Shown here piece by piece: positions 49,701 through 59,200 of a stretch of 64,000 nucleotides of DNA. Within the stretch, counting starts at the first letter, position 1. Every line of letters starts with the position of its first letter. Below the pieces are notes generated by a model. It was not told the DNA's origin, made no database searches, and saw nothing but the letters and a program-made list of their open reading frames with translations. The DNA is taken from positions 5,146,501-5,210,500 of the forward strand of contig NC_134035.1 of NCBI RefSeq assembly GCF_964204645.1. The letters run 5' to 3'. The translations under genes and the position numbers were made by a program. This stretch comes from Tubulanus polymorphus. Taxonomy: Eukaryota > Nemertea > Palaeonemertea > Tubulaniformes > Tubulanidae.

Positions 49701-52109
49701 GGATTCAAAACCTGTTTTGACCATACTAATAATTAAAGCTATAGAACATGGGCAACTGGCTGGAACTGGAGATAGATGGACGCTAACCAGTCGTAAGCTA
49801 GCTCACATTGACACGTTCGAACAACTGATTGTATCCAGCCAGTTGTTCTCATACGCCGAAAACTGCCCGGCAACTAGTTGTCTCCAATCGTAGTGTCGAT
49901 GTAGGCTAGGCCTTAGACATTCAGACATGACTGTTACATTGATCTCAGTATTTCATCATTGATAAGCAAAACTTAAGTCATCAGCGAAACGAAGACGAAT
50001 GGGTTTCTTTTTATTCTTTCATTTCTCTGATGAAGTTTGGTCAAAACTTAGGAACTGTCAGAATAAATAGTTAAACCATCAACAGCGGGTTTTGCTCATT
50101 GATTCAGAAATGTAATTAGTAGGCCTAATGCAGTACCTGTCTATAAAACTGGCCTCGGGACTCATTTGTTTGAATTCTTAAATGCCCGAATAGGGTTTCT
50201 AAATATTGAATGAGTTGATTTTATTTGCAATTGGATTAATTTTTCGCACAATGTTGAGAGGGCCCGAGTACAGTAAAGTAGAGGTGATAATTGGTTAAAC
50301 ATCCAATGAACGTTTTCTGCTTGTTTCTATTGAAGGTGGATTTATTGGACGAATCTGATGATTCCTCCGACGATCGAACGCGCGAATCTCGACGGCTCGA
50401 ATCACCTGACCATAATCAAAGGAGACCTCGGCGAGCCATCCGCGCTGGCCGTCGATACGGAGACCGGCCGATTGTACTGGGCTGATAAACAATCACGACG
50501 CATCGAATTCTCGGGACTCGACGGCGAAAATCGCGGGGACTTCGTCGCGCAGGTCTCGAATCCGACCAGTTTAACCGTCTACGGCGAGTACCTTTACTGG
50601 ATCGACCGCGATAAACACCTGATCGAACGCGCGAACAAACGAACGTCTCGCGATCGTCTGATCGTTCAGAGTCGTCTGTCGCATCTGAGCGACGTTCACG
50701 CGGTGAACGGCGGCGCCGACGCGTTCATGAAAGAACACCCGTGCACATACGAGAACGGACGCTGTTCGCACATCTGCCTGGCGACGCCGACGAAAACCGG
50801 GCCGGTCGTCGAGTGCGCGTGTCCCGTCAATTTAGTTCTGTCGACGGACGGCCGCACGTGCACGGAGCCGCCGACCTGCGCGCCCGATAATTTCCGTTGT
50901 TTGAGCGGTTCGATCGATTGTATCCCGTCCGTTTGGCGTTGCGACGGTTTACCGGAGTGCGAGGACATGTCCGACGAGAGTAACTGCCCGAAGTGCTCGG
51001 CTCAGCAGTTCAGCTGTAAAACCGGTCAATGCATCGACCGGCAGCAACACTGCGACGGTATCAAAGACTGCGTCGACGGTTCCGACGAGGACAACTGCTG
51101 CGCGCCGAATCAGTATCAATGTCTGAACTATCAGTGTATCTCGATACATCGATACTGCGACGGTCGTTACGATTGTAAAGATCGCTCGGACGAGAACAGC
51201 TGCTGTAAAAGCGACCAGTTTCGCTGCAAGAACTTTCAGTGCATCCCGAAGCTGGCGCATTGCGACGGATTTCAAAACTGTCTGGACGGCTCGGACGAGA
51301 TGATGTGTTCGGCGATCGAGGCCGGCGCCAACACGTACCACACGAGTCGCACGGGCTCGGCGCCGTACACCGTCGCCATCGTCGTCGTCATAGTCGTCGT
51401 ATTGTTGGTCGTCGCGATATTTTTGTTCAACTATCGTCGCAAAGGAAGTTCGTACGAAGAAACGCAGGATATAATCATGACGAAGCCGTTAAATCCGCTC
51501 TCGCAGACGACGCAATCGGGCGCCAAATCGGCGGCGCCGCCGCCGCATACGCTGACGGTATCGATGACGTCGCGCGGCAAATCGCAAACGACTCGTTTAT
51601 CGGTGAGCACCGGGTCGTACGATCGTAACCACGTGACGGGCGCGTCGTCGAGCAGCTCGAGCGCCACGCACTACCCGAAAGAGACGCTGAACCCGCCGCC
51701 GAGTCCGGTCACCGATCGGTCGCAGTGCAACGGCGATTTATACTGTTCGTCGAACTGCGTCGCGTCGACGATTCGTTCGTCGGCGTACCCGCCGCCGCCG
51801 CTCGGCCGGCATTATAAACGAGCGATCGCGCCGCCGCCCACTACGCCGTGCAGCACGGACGCGTGCGACGACTCGGAGCCGTACCATCGCGCGCTGCCGC
51901 CGTCGTCGCATCATCACAGACACTCGAAACAACGCCATTATCGATTAGTGGTCGATTACTCCGACTCGGATCCGTACCCTCCACCTCCGACTCCGCGTAG
52001 TCACTATCTCTCCGACGAGATGAGCTGTCCGCCCTCGCCTTCCACTGAACGCAGCTTTTTTAATCCGTACCCTCCACCCCCGTCGCCAGTAGGCTTGTCC
52101 GACTGTTAA
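34756..52109 (+). CDS. LRP6: LRP5/6 (arrow) Wnt co-receptor, complete
   Basis: This is a single-pass membrane co-receptor that pairs with Frizzled to receive canonical Wnt signals; its phosphorylated tail binds Axin. Fifteen coding exons with consistent phases give 1669 codons plus TAA (vertebrate LRP5/6 about 1615). Order: signal peptide, then four YWTD beta-propellers each followed by an EGF-like module, LDL-A modules, membrane helix and a PPPSP-rich tail. Diagnostic strings are [50 protein letters not shown] and [20 protein letters not shown]. The start at 34756 gives [19 protein letters not shown], a good signal peptide. Oddities: four LDL-A modules instead of three, a degenerate last PPPSP motif, and one large terminal exon. 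A single LRP5/6 gene is usual in invertebrates, so the symbol denotes the LRP5/6 class. Confidence 0.96.
35503..35572 (-). repeat. tRNA-like sequence (degenerate tRNA or SINE head)
   Basis: Read on the minus strand, this has an A-box-like TGGTCTAGTGG and a B-box-like GGTTCGAGTC about 30 nt apart, with a possible 5-bp anticodon stem (GCTAG/CTGGC) around a 7-nt loop. The 5' and 3' acceptor strands do not pair and position 33 is not T, so it is unlikely to be a working tRNA. A tRNA-derived SINE or tRNA pseudogene fits best. Confidence 0.5.
35605..35700 (+). repeat. Degenerate (CCCTAA)-like stretch
   Basis: Scattered accctta, aaccctat, aaccctaacccta and aaaccc units resemble interstitial telomeric repeats, but the array is short and irregular. 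It lies in LRP5/6 intron 1, next to the tRNA-like sequence. Confidence 0.4.
36817..37182 (+). mobile_element. Family C dispersed element, copy 2
   Basis: A 366-bp element with short terminal inverted repeats (ggtccctac and gtagggacc). The internal order is the same as copy 1. It fills most of an LRP5/6 intron and ends 40 bp before exon 37223-37629. Confidence 0.78.
38240..38371. mobile_element. Family D MITE, copy 3 (reverse orientation)
   Basis: About 132 bp, gggccagttgctgaaaattt at the left and ataaccaacttttgagcaat at the right. The inner blocks run in the opposite order to the copies at 14451 and 30536. It lies in the LRP5/6 intron before exon 38628. Confidence 0.7.
38905..39020. mobile_element. 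Family A element, internal fragment
   Basis: The stretch with cagattgcttattgagtaat, cgctgaggaaaatt, aatgggagaacagggact and aaggtaaaacaggat aligns to the core of the two longer family A copies. The terminal arms are not recognisable. It is in the long LRP5/6 intron. Confidence 0.6.
41542..41774. repeat. 233-bp near-perfect palindrome
   Basis: Two arms of about 110 bp are almost exact inverses, from cgatgaggagagaatcccac to gtgggattctctcctcatcg, around an 11-nt spacer (gaataaggaat). Each arm holds cctgaagatgactattagga followed by tatagtcgaaacgttgaata in one orientation. It lies in the LRP5/6 intron 38829-42107. One-armed relatives occur at 676-824 and 46640-46765. Confidence 0.92.
43182..43484. 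mobile_element. Family A inverted-repeat element, copy 2
   Basis: The order of blocks is the same as at 12426-12723: cctgatggtatcgctacactc arm, acgaaaactcacgccatcaa, cagattgctcgttgtataat, aacggaatatctgattggct, then the inverted arm ending acatcaggtttgaatc. It lies in the LRP5/6 intron between exons 42773-43023 and 43578-43718. Confidence 0.7.
46465..46575. repeat. Two family A arm units (inverted)
   Basis: Two copies of the gagggaggaatgtggcagag and gggttcaaatccctgatgag type occur in tandem in the LRP5/6 intron before exon 46793. Confidence 0.6.
46600..46765. repeat. One-armed relative of the 41542 palindrome
   Basis: It contains gatgatggcttacagttgtt followed by agccgaaacgtcg, then ggcttcgttattgtgggatt and acacggatatcgtgta. 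These correspond in order to tatagtcgaaacgttg, attgtgggattctctc and acacggatattgtgtt at 41690-41800. Confidence 0.55.
47262..47642. repeat. Minisatellite, about 61-bp unit, six copies
   Basis: The unit cagttataacgaacagattt followed by tctgatctcctgaagttcgt and a gaggttccactgtat block is repeated about six times in the LRP5/6 intron after exon 46793-47137. Two copies of ctatcagaagctag follow at 47680-47765. Confidence 0.88.
48015..48129. mobile_element. Family E fold-back element, copy 1
   Basis: About 115 bp with aggacccagttcatcagttc at one end and the inverse tgtggaaccgggatccgggg at the other, plus internal gttaact and agttaactcc repeats. It is in the LRP5/6 intron before exon 48251. A related double copy lies at 56834-56965. 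Confidence 0.55.
48251..50875 (+). other. LRP6: LRP5/6 exons: propeller 4 and EGF4
   Basis: Coding exons: 48251-48450, 49343-49542 and the start of the terminal exon at 50336. Propeller 4 starts [17 protein letters not shown] and includes [38 protein letters not shown] and [20 protein letters not shown], the last being shorter than the vertebrate version. EGF4 is [18 protein letters not shown] through [16 protein letters not shown]. The terminal exon uses a TGAAG acceptor at 50331-50335. Confidence 0.92.
50877..51308 (+). other. LRP6: Four tandem LDL-receptor class A modules of LRP5/6
   Basis: Modules lie at 50877-50986, 50994-51098, 51099-51203 and 51204-51308. Each has six cysteines and ends in the calcium-binding D-SDE signature: [30 protein letters not shown] and [10 protein letters not shown]. 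Modules 2-4 are exactly 105 nt each; 3 and 4 are abutting, with no linker. Vertebrate LRP5/6 has three such modules, so one is additional here. They form the membrane-proximal stalk. Confidence 0.93.
51372..51428 (+). other. LRP6: Transmembrane segment of LRP5/6
   Basis: Nineteen uninterrupted apolar residues, dominated by Val and Ile ([19 protein letters not shown]), follow a Ser/Thr/Gly-rich stalk and precede NYRRKGSS. The basic residues on the C-terminal side give the expected type I topology, with the tail in the cytoplasm. Confidence 0.93.
51429..52109 (+). other. LRP6: LRP5/6 cytoplasmic tail with PPPSP phospho-motifs A-E
   Basis: The tail carries the five proline motifs that GSK3 and CK1 phosphorylate to recruit Axin: [12 protein letters not shown] (51690-51722), [11 protein letters not shown] (51831-51860), [11 protein letters not shown] (51978-52007), [10 protein letters not shown] (52029-52055) and [13 protein letters not shown] (52071-52106). 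A conserved S/T cluster, [15 protein letters not shown], precedes motif A. Motif E keeps the core but has Gly where the CK1-site Thr sits in vertebrates (PPPSPCT). The stop TAA is at 52107-52109. Between A and B there is an extra [13 protein letters not shown]. Confidence 0.92.
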
Positions 52110-52284
52110 TAGGTAGCGCTCCACATTATTTACGCGCCCGAGCTCGAACTCGGGTCTTTTTGAGATTGTTGATGCCAGTGGCATGATGATGATGACGCAA
52201 TAAGTAGTGAGTTCAAGCGACTGGTATTTTTTCGTTCTATCCGCATTTATTATTATTTTGAAGTGTTCTTTTTTTATTCGTACG

Positions 52285-52290
52285 AATAAA
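52285..52290 (+). terminator. Candidate polyadenylation signal of LRP5/6
   Basis: An AATAAA hexamer lies about 175 nt after the stop codon, followed by a T-rich stretch (tctttttctttc). Further AATAAA copies lie at about 52979, 53690, 55002 and 55209, so longer 3' ends are equally possible from sequence alone. Confidence 0.4.
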
Positions 52291-54846
52291 ATCTTTTTCT
52301 TTCATCGTTGCTTCGCGTAAACTGAGTTTGTAACGCAAAAGTGCCGCGGCTTTCCTGAATATTGCTTGCTGTGTCATAGATATTTTTATAGTGAGCTTGT
52401 GTAATTGCTGATGGGAGTCAGTTGTGCAGTCTAGGCTTTAATTCAAGGCCAGTTCAAGTCTATTTATTGTCAGCTAATCTAACATTTCAAATTTTCAAAT
52501 TCAGTCTAAACTGCTGTCGCCGGGCTCAGTCACTCAAGGCCAGTCACAGTCTCGAGTTTTGTTCACAAATTTAAAACCAAATTTAAGAGCTACCGAACCA
52601 ATGTCACAAGGTTGCAACTCGGTCCAGCATCTGATTTGACTTTGAAATCAAAATAAGTTTTTATCTAGTTATTATTAGAACCCCCTCGCCCGACTGTGGT
52701 GTTCTAAAACCCATCGAAGCAGGGAGTTTCAATGACAGTTGAATTGATAGAAAAGGTAGCAATTTTGTACTACGTATGATATTAGGTCAGTGTCTTATTA
52801 AACTCGTCCAGTTCGATTAAAAGTAGTTTCTCAGATGGATGAAACTGTTTCACTTCGTAGCCAGTACTGTTAGTATGTTATGAAGCAATATAGGTTCATG
52901 TTTAAGAGAATTAATGATGTATGATAATTTGCGTCCCGTGTCCAAATAGATTGTTAATCGAGAGATGGCTTAGGAGAAAAATAAAATAAAACTCGGAACT
53001 GGTTTCGAATCGGGTTTGAGTAGAAGATTTGATTGTTATATTTGTTTTACGAAACACCGGGCGGCGTTTTTGATTTACGCCTTAAATTGTATATATTTAC
53101 AGATTCTATAAACAACCAGTTCTTGTAATGAATGTATTGTTATGTTATGTATTAGTTATACTTGCCAGATTCGTGCAGGTAAATCACTCTGCAGCTGGAA
53201 CCTGCTGCTGTGCCCCTTCGGACAGATAACACTGTAGTGTGAAGTGCAGATGATCATGGTCCGATTATATATAGCGTCTTATGTATAATGTTTGTGGTTC
53301 ATTTTCGAATAGAAATGTCTCGGATGAATTTCAGAATATGTGGACAATCAGTTTTTGAAAGTGTGCTGATAAAATATGTAATGTCCGTTTAAGTAGTTCA
53401 TTTTCAATTAGAAATGTCTCGGCTGAAGTTCTAACACGCGTGAAATGTAGGTGATCAATTTTTGAAAGTGTGCTGTTGAAATATCTAATGTCTGGTGTTT
53501 GTAGTTCATTTTTCGAGTAAAAATGAACACAATCAAAGATCAAAGATGTGTGATCAAGTGCGGAAACAGTTGAGATGGTTCTGGCTGCAGATTGATGACG
53601 TCAACTTGTTACTATTAGACAATACTTTAGTACTATTAACGCAGTGATGTTTAAATTGAATGGTCACAACTCGATTTATTTCCCAGTACAATAAAATGGA
53701 CATCAACGATTATGTTTAAAACCCGAATAGGAAAGACGTGCTTTGAATTTTTACCACCAATTGAAATTTTAAATGAAAAATTGACGGATTTTTACATGAA
53801 TATCTTTAGATGAATATATGGTGTATGAAATGTGGATAATAGAATAGCATTGATTTTAGAAAGTTTTCATGAATTGATGTTATTAATGTATTAATAATTA
53901 TACGACAATGTTAAAAGGTGCTGATATATTTTTGTGCTGTAGATAATTCTGTAGTTTTATACGAGACTCTGTGTGTATAATAGATTATTATTATTATTAT
54001 TATTATTATGGATTGTATTGATATTATCGATATTAATATTTTACGTTAATCGTGTAGAAGATTTATATACAACAATCGACTGTAATTCGAATGAGATTGT
54101 TTTTTAACACCAGGGAGGGAGGGGTGGGGGGACGTTGTTTGCGTTATTGATGAAATTGTCAGTATCCTTGATTTGAAAATAACGGAATTGCTATTGGCAA
54201 ACTGTTGAATTTGTTTGTTCTGAAATATTGAAATTGTTGTACTTAACCAAGATCTTATCACGATAATCGATACCAATAGTGTCTTGCAGTCTTGGCCTAT
54301 TATTGTGAAGTTACACTTACTAATGACAGTGCTATAGGCCTGCTATTGAATTGGATTGTTAATGGTTTAAACACAATAATAATCCTAGATTTGGTACTAT
54401 CCCCATTGGTATATAAGTTCATGACAGACCTGGACCAACCGGGTATTCTTGGTTTGATAATTCACTGATTATTTCTAGCATCTCCCAAATTTGGTTTTTG
54501 GGGCGGCTGTGTTGTCATTTTTCCCGGAAGCTTGGCCAGGCCGTTTTATATCAGATTTCTTGAGTAATATGAATATCGAGCTGTTTTAGAAAACGTTGCG
54601 GCCCTAGTTATCATTTTATTTCATCAGAATTCTCTTGTTTCAGATGCTACAGTGTCGTTCGTACGTAGGTTATCAAAACATTGGTAGTTTCTCAAAGGCA
54701 TTAGAAAAAAACACTCCGCGATTTAAGTTCTGTAACTCCTCGGTCTATTGGACAGTCGATCGGTTGTGAGATATTCCTTCGATCAACTACGTCGCGTTCA
54801 ATTATGGCATAATAACGAAACAATCGGTTCAAATGAGCGAAAATAA

Positions 54847-54890
54847 TGACAAATATATAAATATATATATATATATATATACATATATTA
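54847..54890. repeat. (TA)n microsatellite
   Basis: Alternating TA of about 40 bp with few interruptions, between LRP5/6 and BBS2. Another, about 20 bp, is at 16032-16051 in a liprin-alpha intron. Confidence 0.9.
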
Positions 54891-56178
54891 TATACCCGAC
54901 TACCTCACTGTCAAAACGCTATCATTAAAGCACGCAGTACTTAGCGTTTTGCTATTTAAAAAAAGAATTTGAAAATAATGTTATCGGTTTTTACGCACAT
55001 GGCAATAAAAGAATAGATAATCACGTATCTCAAAGCAATACTCTATACGCGAAATATGTTTTCTGTTTTTTTTTTTTATGTGGGGTTGAATCGCGTATTA
55101 TTGTAATTAAAAACAAAACTACGAGATTATTATTATTATTATTACGGAAGTAATATCGACGCTTAGATGCAAAAACGAAAAAAACTTGCTTCATCGAAAA
55201 AATAGTTGAAATAAATAATTGAATAAATAGTGGAATTTTGTGTTTGTCTTATTGATGTCTTCTTGGATGCAAATTCGCGTCCTAGCATAGTTTTAAGTTT
55301 TCAGCTTGGAGATGACTACCACCTCCCTGAGATAACTAACCTACAGGGTGGAAGTCGCACGATTTCAGAAAAACGTTTTAAGTTTAATTCTCAATTTTAT
55401 GTTTGCATTAAGATTCTTGTATTTGATGTTTTTAAATGCTTCCGAAGGTTTTCAACTATACATTTAAATCGTAGATGCCTACATCACACGACTGACTTGC
55501 AGATAGTTGTTATAAGTAGAATTCATTTTATGCTTATCACGGGCAACCTGACATTTTTTGAGTTATCAATATCTCAGCGTAGACTGATGCCAAGAATTGT
55601 CATGGTTTGTAGTTGTAAGGCTTAAGCATAAGTAAGCACTTTTAGTACGGAAAAAGTGGTGTCACCCTTGATAGGCATTGTAACATTTTTATGGAAAGTA
55701 GGCACAAATAACGGCCTTAACCAATTATTCCCAAAAAGTAGCATTTAGTTGACTTGTCATGATGGACGAGTGTTAGAGCGTTCAAGTCTCTCAACTGCAC
55801 AGGTTTCATGATTTCAAATAGGGTTTCATTTACTCTCTTGAGAATCCCTGAATAATACAACCCTGTAAGTATCGACAGCAATCTGTGATTGGTATCTGTC
55901 CTCGGCTGCTAATTTCCGACCGGTCTGATCTTCGGTATCCTTCAACACGTTCTGTTGTGTCTTCATCTCCTCTAGCCTCTTGAGGCAAGTGAGTCAAATT
56001 AGCCGAGACATCCTTTTTAGATTAAGCCCAAAATTCAAAACAAAAAACAGTACAGAATGTATATTTAACATATTGATAATATTTATTACACAAAAATGGA
56101 CGGAATCCACGACAAAACGAGCGGAACAGCAAAATCTATAAATATCAATGACTGACATGATGTGCACAATATAAATGT

Positions 56179-56184
56179 TTTATT
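56179..56184 (-). terminator. Candidate polyadenylation signal of BBS2
   Basis: AATAAA on the minus strand is found 29 nt past the BBS2 stop, which would make a very short 3' untranslated region. A second copy lies at 56082-56087. Both are in the right orientation; use of either is inferred. Confidence 0.45.
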
Positions 56185-56212
56185 TGAGATAAACGCGCGG
56201 GTGTAATTTCAC

Positions 56213-59200
56213 TCATGACGTCCCAGTTTTGATGATTTTGAACAAAGCGGCGATGTTGCTAGATTTGATGGCCGTCCGACACGCGTTGATCACTTGCGTT
56301 TTGTATTTACCGACTGAAACAAAAACAGCCGTCAGATTTAAAATTGCACAAATACTGTCGTCGATAGAAAGGCGAAGTTTTGATTGATACCTCTGAGACG
56401 TCCGGCCTTTTGAATCATTTGATTGACTTGTTTTAAACAGCTGAGCAGTTCCGTGTGATTATTCGATCGTATCTTATATCCGTTGATCAAATCGCGATTC
56501 AAATCGTACAACTCCATGTAACCTTTCTTCATGTTCTTCCTGAAAAATGGAAAGAAATCGCGGACAATATTCAAATTTGTTCGTACCGAATTTTTCAAAC
56601 CCTTTTTGCAATTCGCTGTTCAGTGATATACTACATACATGTCATCCATAAGTCTGGCGTCTTCCGCGCGTACGACTAACGACCTGATGAGATTCGAATG
56701 GTCGGCCATTTCAGCTGTTAATTTCTGACGCACCGCGTGGTATTCATCGACCTGTCGCAACGAAAATAACGCTTACATGAAGTTTACACAAATCATTGTT
56801 GAAGTATTCAGCCCAGGGGATGCAGTTGATCATCAGGACACAGTTCCGAGTTAACTCATCGAAAATGAACTAATCTTAATTCGGAGTTTAATCTAACTCA
56901 CAACTGGGGAACTGGATCCTGAGTGCAGAGTTAACTCTAACTCACAACTGTTGAACCGGGTCCTGTTGATTAGAGTTAACCAGTCGTAGTTGACATGGTG
57001 ATGATTGAAAGTTTTATCTAACGTTAATCTTTAACCAACTGGCTCCAGAACCATTCTTTGCTTCAACTATCGATATATCACTGCATTTACTCTAATACAA
57101 TGTCTTTCCCTGAAGTCGCTTAAAGCCTTTTTACAGATTCAGACTATAATCCTGTCATTGAGGCCGAGGAATTATGATTCATTCACCTTGACTAGAATTT
57201 CACGTAATTTCTCCATCTCAGTCGGGAATTCGGCAGTCACTTGTAATTCGTCGATGTGCAGAAAAACGCATAAAGCCTGCACGACGTCGCCGGCTAAATC
57301 CATATCATCGGTCATTATTATCACCTAGAAATAATATATCTCTTTTCCTCTGAACAGTTTAAAATACAGACAACCCCCGATATACCGCCCACATCGGTGC
57401 AGAACGATTTTTGGGGCATAGAGAGTATGGCGGTATATCGGAAGTGTTTTTCTATGTATTTGTATAGAGGTGTACATTGAGAAAACCTGGCGGTAAATGG
57501 GAGGGTAGTATATCGGGGCTTGACTGTAAATCGAATGTTGTAATTCGGGCAGAAGCCTTTGCATCGATTAATACATCTCCATTTTAGTATTTTTGTGAGA
57601 AGGATCTGCTACTGTTGCCATTTTTGGATTTTCATCGATTAACTTAAATAAGTATGCTAGTCTTACCTGTCCGTTAGTTTCCATTTTGATTACCAGAGGG
57701 CCGCTGCCGCGTAGAGACATGAACGATGCATTAAGCGAACCTTCGCATGTTAGGTCCTCTTGCAGCAAGAAATTCTGATTGATCCACATCAGAACCTGAC
57801 ACAAAGATAATACGATTAAAACACCCGAGGTTTGACATGATAATTTCAGCGTCGAGGTCCATTTCTATTTTCAAAATACGTACGCGATTTATGCGTTCGT
57901 TAATTTGAAACGTCACGTGACTGCTCGGCTCGGCGACTGGCTGCGTACATAGCGCGTACATCGAAAACCTCTGCAACTGACGCATCAACTCGAACACGTG
58001 GAACTGAGTACTGAAATAACATCATAACATCGACAACTTGAAATTCAATGATTTCAAACAATTTTCATCACATAATTCTCAACTGGTACTTCATTCAAAC
58101 AGCTTCTCGAATTCAAAATAGACCAATCTTATATTGACGAATCTAACGACTCGAGACCAATCTTATATTGCGAGATAACTAGGCCGCGCGATCCTGGGTT
58201 AAAATTCAAGCCTCACTAAACGATAAGTTCGACTGCGACGATCGTAGATACCTGTTTCTCGAACCGACGAAAGCTTTAATGTGTAAATCGACGGGTACAT
58301 CTTTAGGAGGTACGATCGGCACGACTACATTACTGGAGAGATTCGCCGAGCTCGGGTGCCTGAAAAACGACAACGTCAACCGTAAAATATGTAGAAAAAC
58401 ACCAATTCTTGAAATTCGAACGCGATCGAACGATGTATTTACACGACGTGGCTCTCGCCCTCGAATATCCCTTCAGCGAAAATCAACACGGCTCGAATTA
58501 TCGTTTCATTCGTCGTCGAAACGACCAGTTCAACGTGAGGCTGAAAAATATCATCATCGTCATCATCATCATTTTATTCCTATTTCAAGCAGGATTTCAC
58601 AGCTGCCAACTGTTCCTGATTTTCAGTATTTGTTACTATCTTATAATGAGAAATACTGATTTGATTCGTTCAATGCATACAGAAATATGAAAGCTGTTAC
58701 TGAGGCTCTTACTGTTGAGTACTGATTAATTTGACTATTCTAGCACCCTGGGATTCTTCTGTGATCAAATCGAATACCAGGGTTTGTAGTGTCCATGACC
58801 AATCTCATTTAATGACTTTTTTGACCCAGATTTCAGGACTTATATATAACTGTCATGCTTAAGCCAGCTCTAATAATCAGTTTTAAGAGCAATAACAGTT
58901 AACTTGTATCTAAGATCTGCAGCCTAATGACAACATATAACTGATACCATTCAACCATCTAAGAATTTTATGATACTTAAGGCCTTGAATTGACCCATTC
59001 CAATTCATAACTTTTTAGGACCTTCAAGGACTGCTATGAGCCCTGATAGAATACTAACTCTAGTTGTGTCTGAACCGGTATTCACTCTTAAAGTCGTCTG
59101 CAATTGAGTGTTCGCCTGAAATGACAACAAAGACAACATAAATTGACGACATCACTGATTTTCACACGAGTATCGTTGATGTTTTACACTCACGGGTATG

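Larger units (their letters stand above)
52110..56212. other. Tail-to-tail interval between LRP5/6 and BBS2
   Basis: This is AT-rich sequence between two convergent genes. No coding exon is supported. It holds probable 3' untranslated sequence of LRP5/6, TTA and TA microsatellites (53978-54009, 54847-54890), and several poly(A) signals on both strands. The 131-codon open frame near 55230 lacks any recognisable domain. Confidence 0.6.
56213..57795 (-). other. BBS2: BBS2 exons 13-17: platform and C-terminal helices
   Basis: Exons in gene order: 57795-57667, 57324-57187, 56751-56639, 56539-56391 and 56313-56213. Conserved strings are [81 protein letters not shown] and QKAGRLR. The final exon reads [20 protein letters not shown], then [13 protein letters not shown] and TGA. 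Confidence 0.93.

Noticed and set aside
51239-51667. Overlapping frames of up to 130 codons inside the LRP5/6 terminal exon (both strands)
   Set aside because: They are shadows of the GC-rich coding sequence of the LDL-A and membrane region.
55230-55625. 131-codon plus-strand frame between LRP5/6 and BBS2
   Set aside because: No recognisable domain, AT-rich composition, and no nearby exon pattern; it cannot be supported as a gene.
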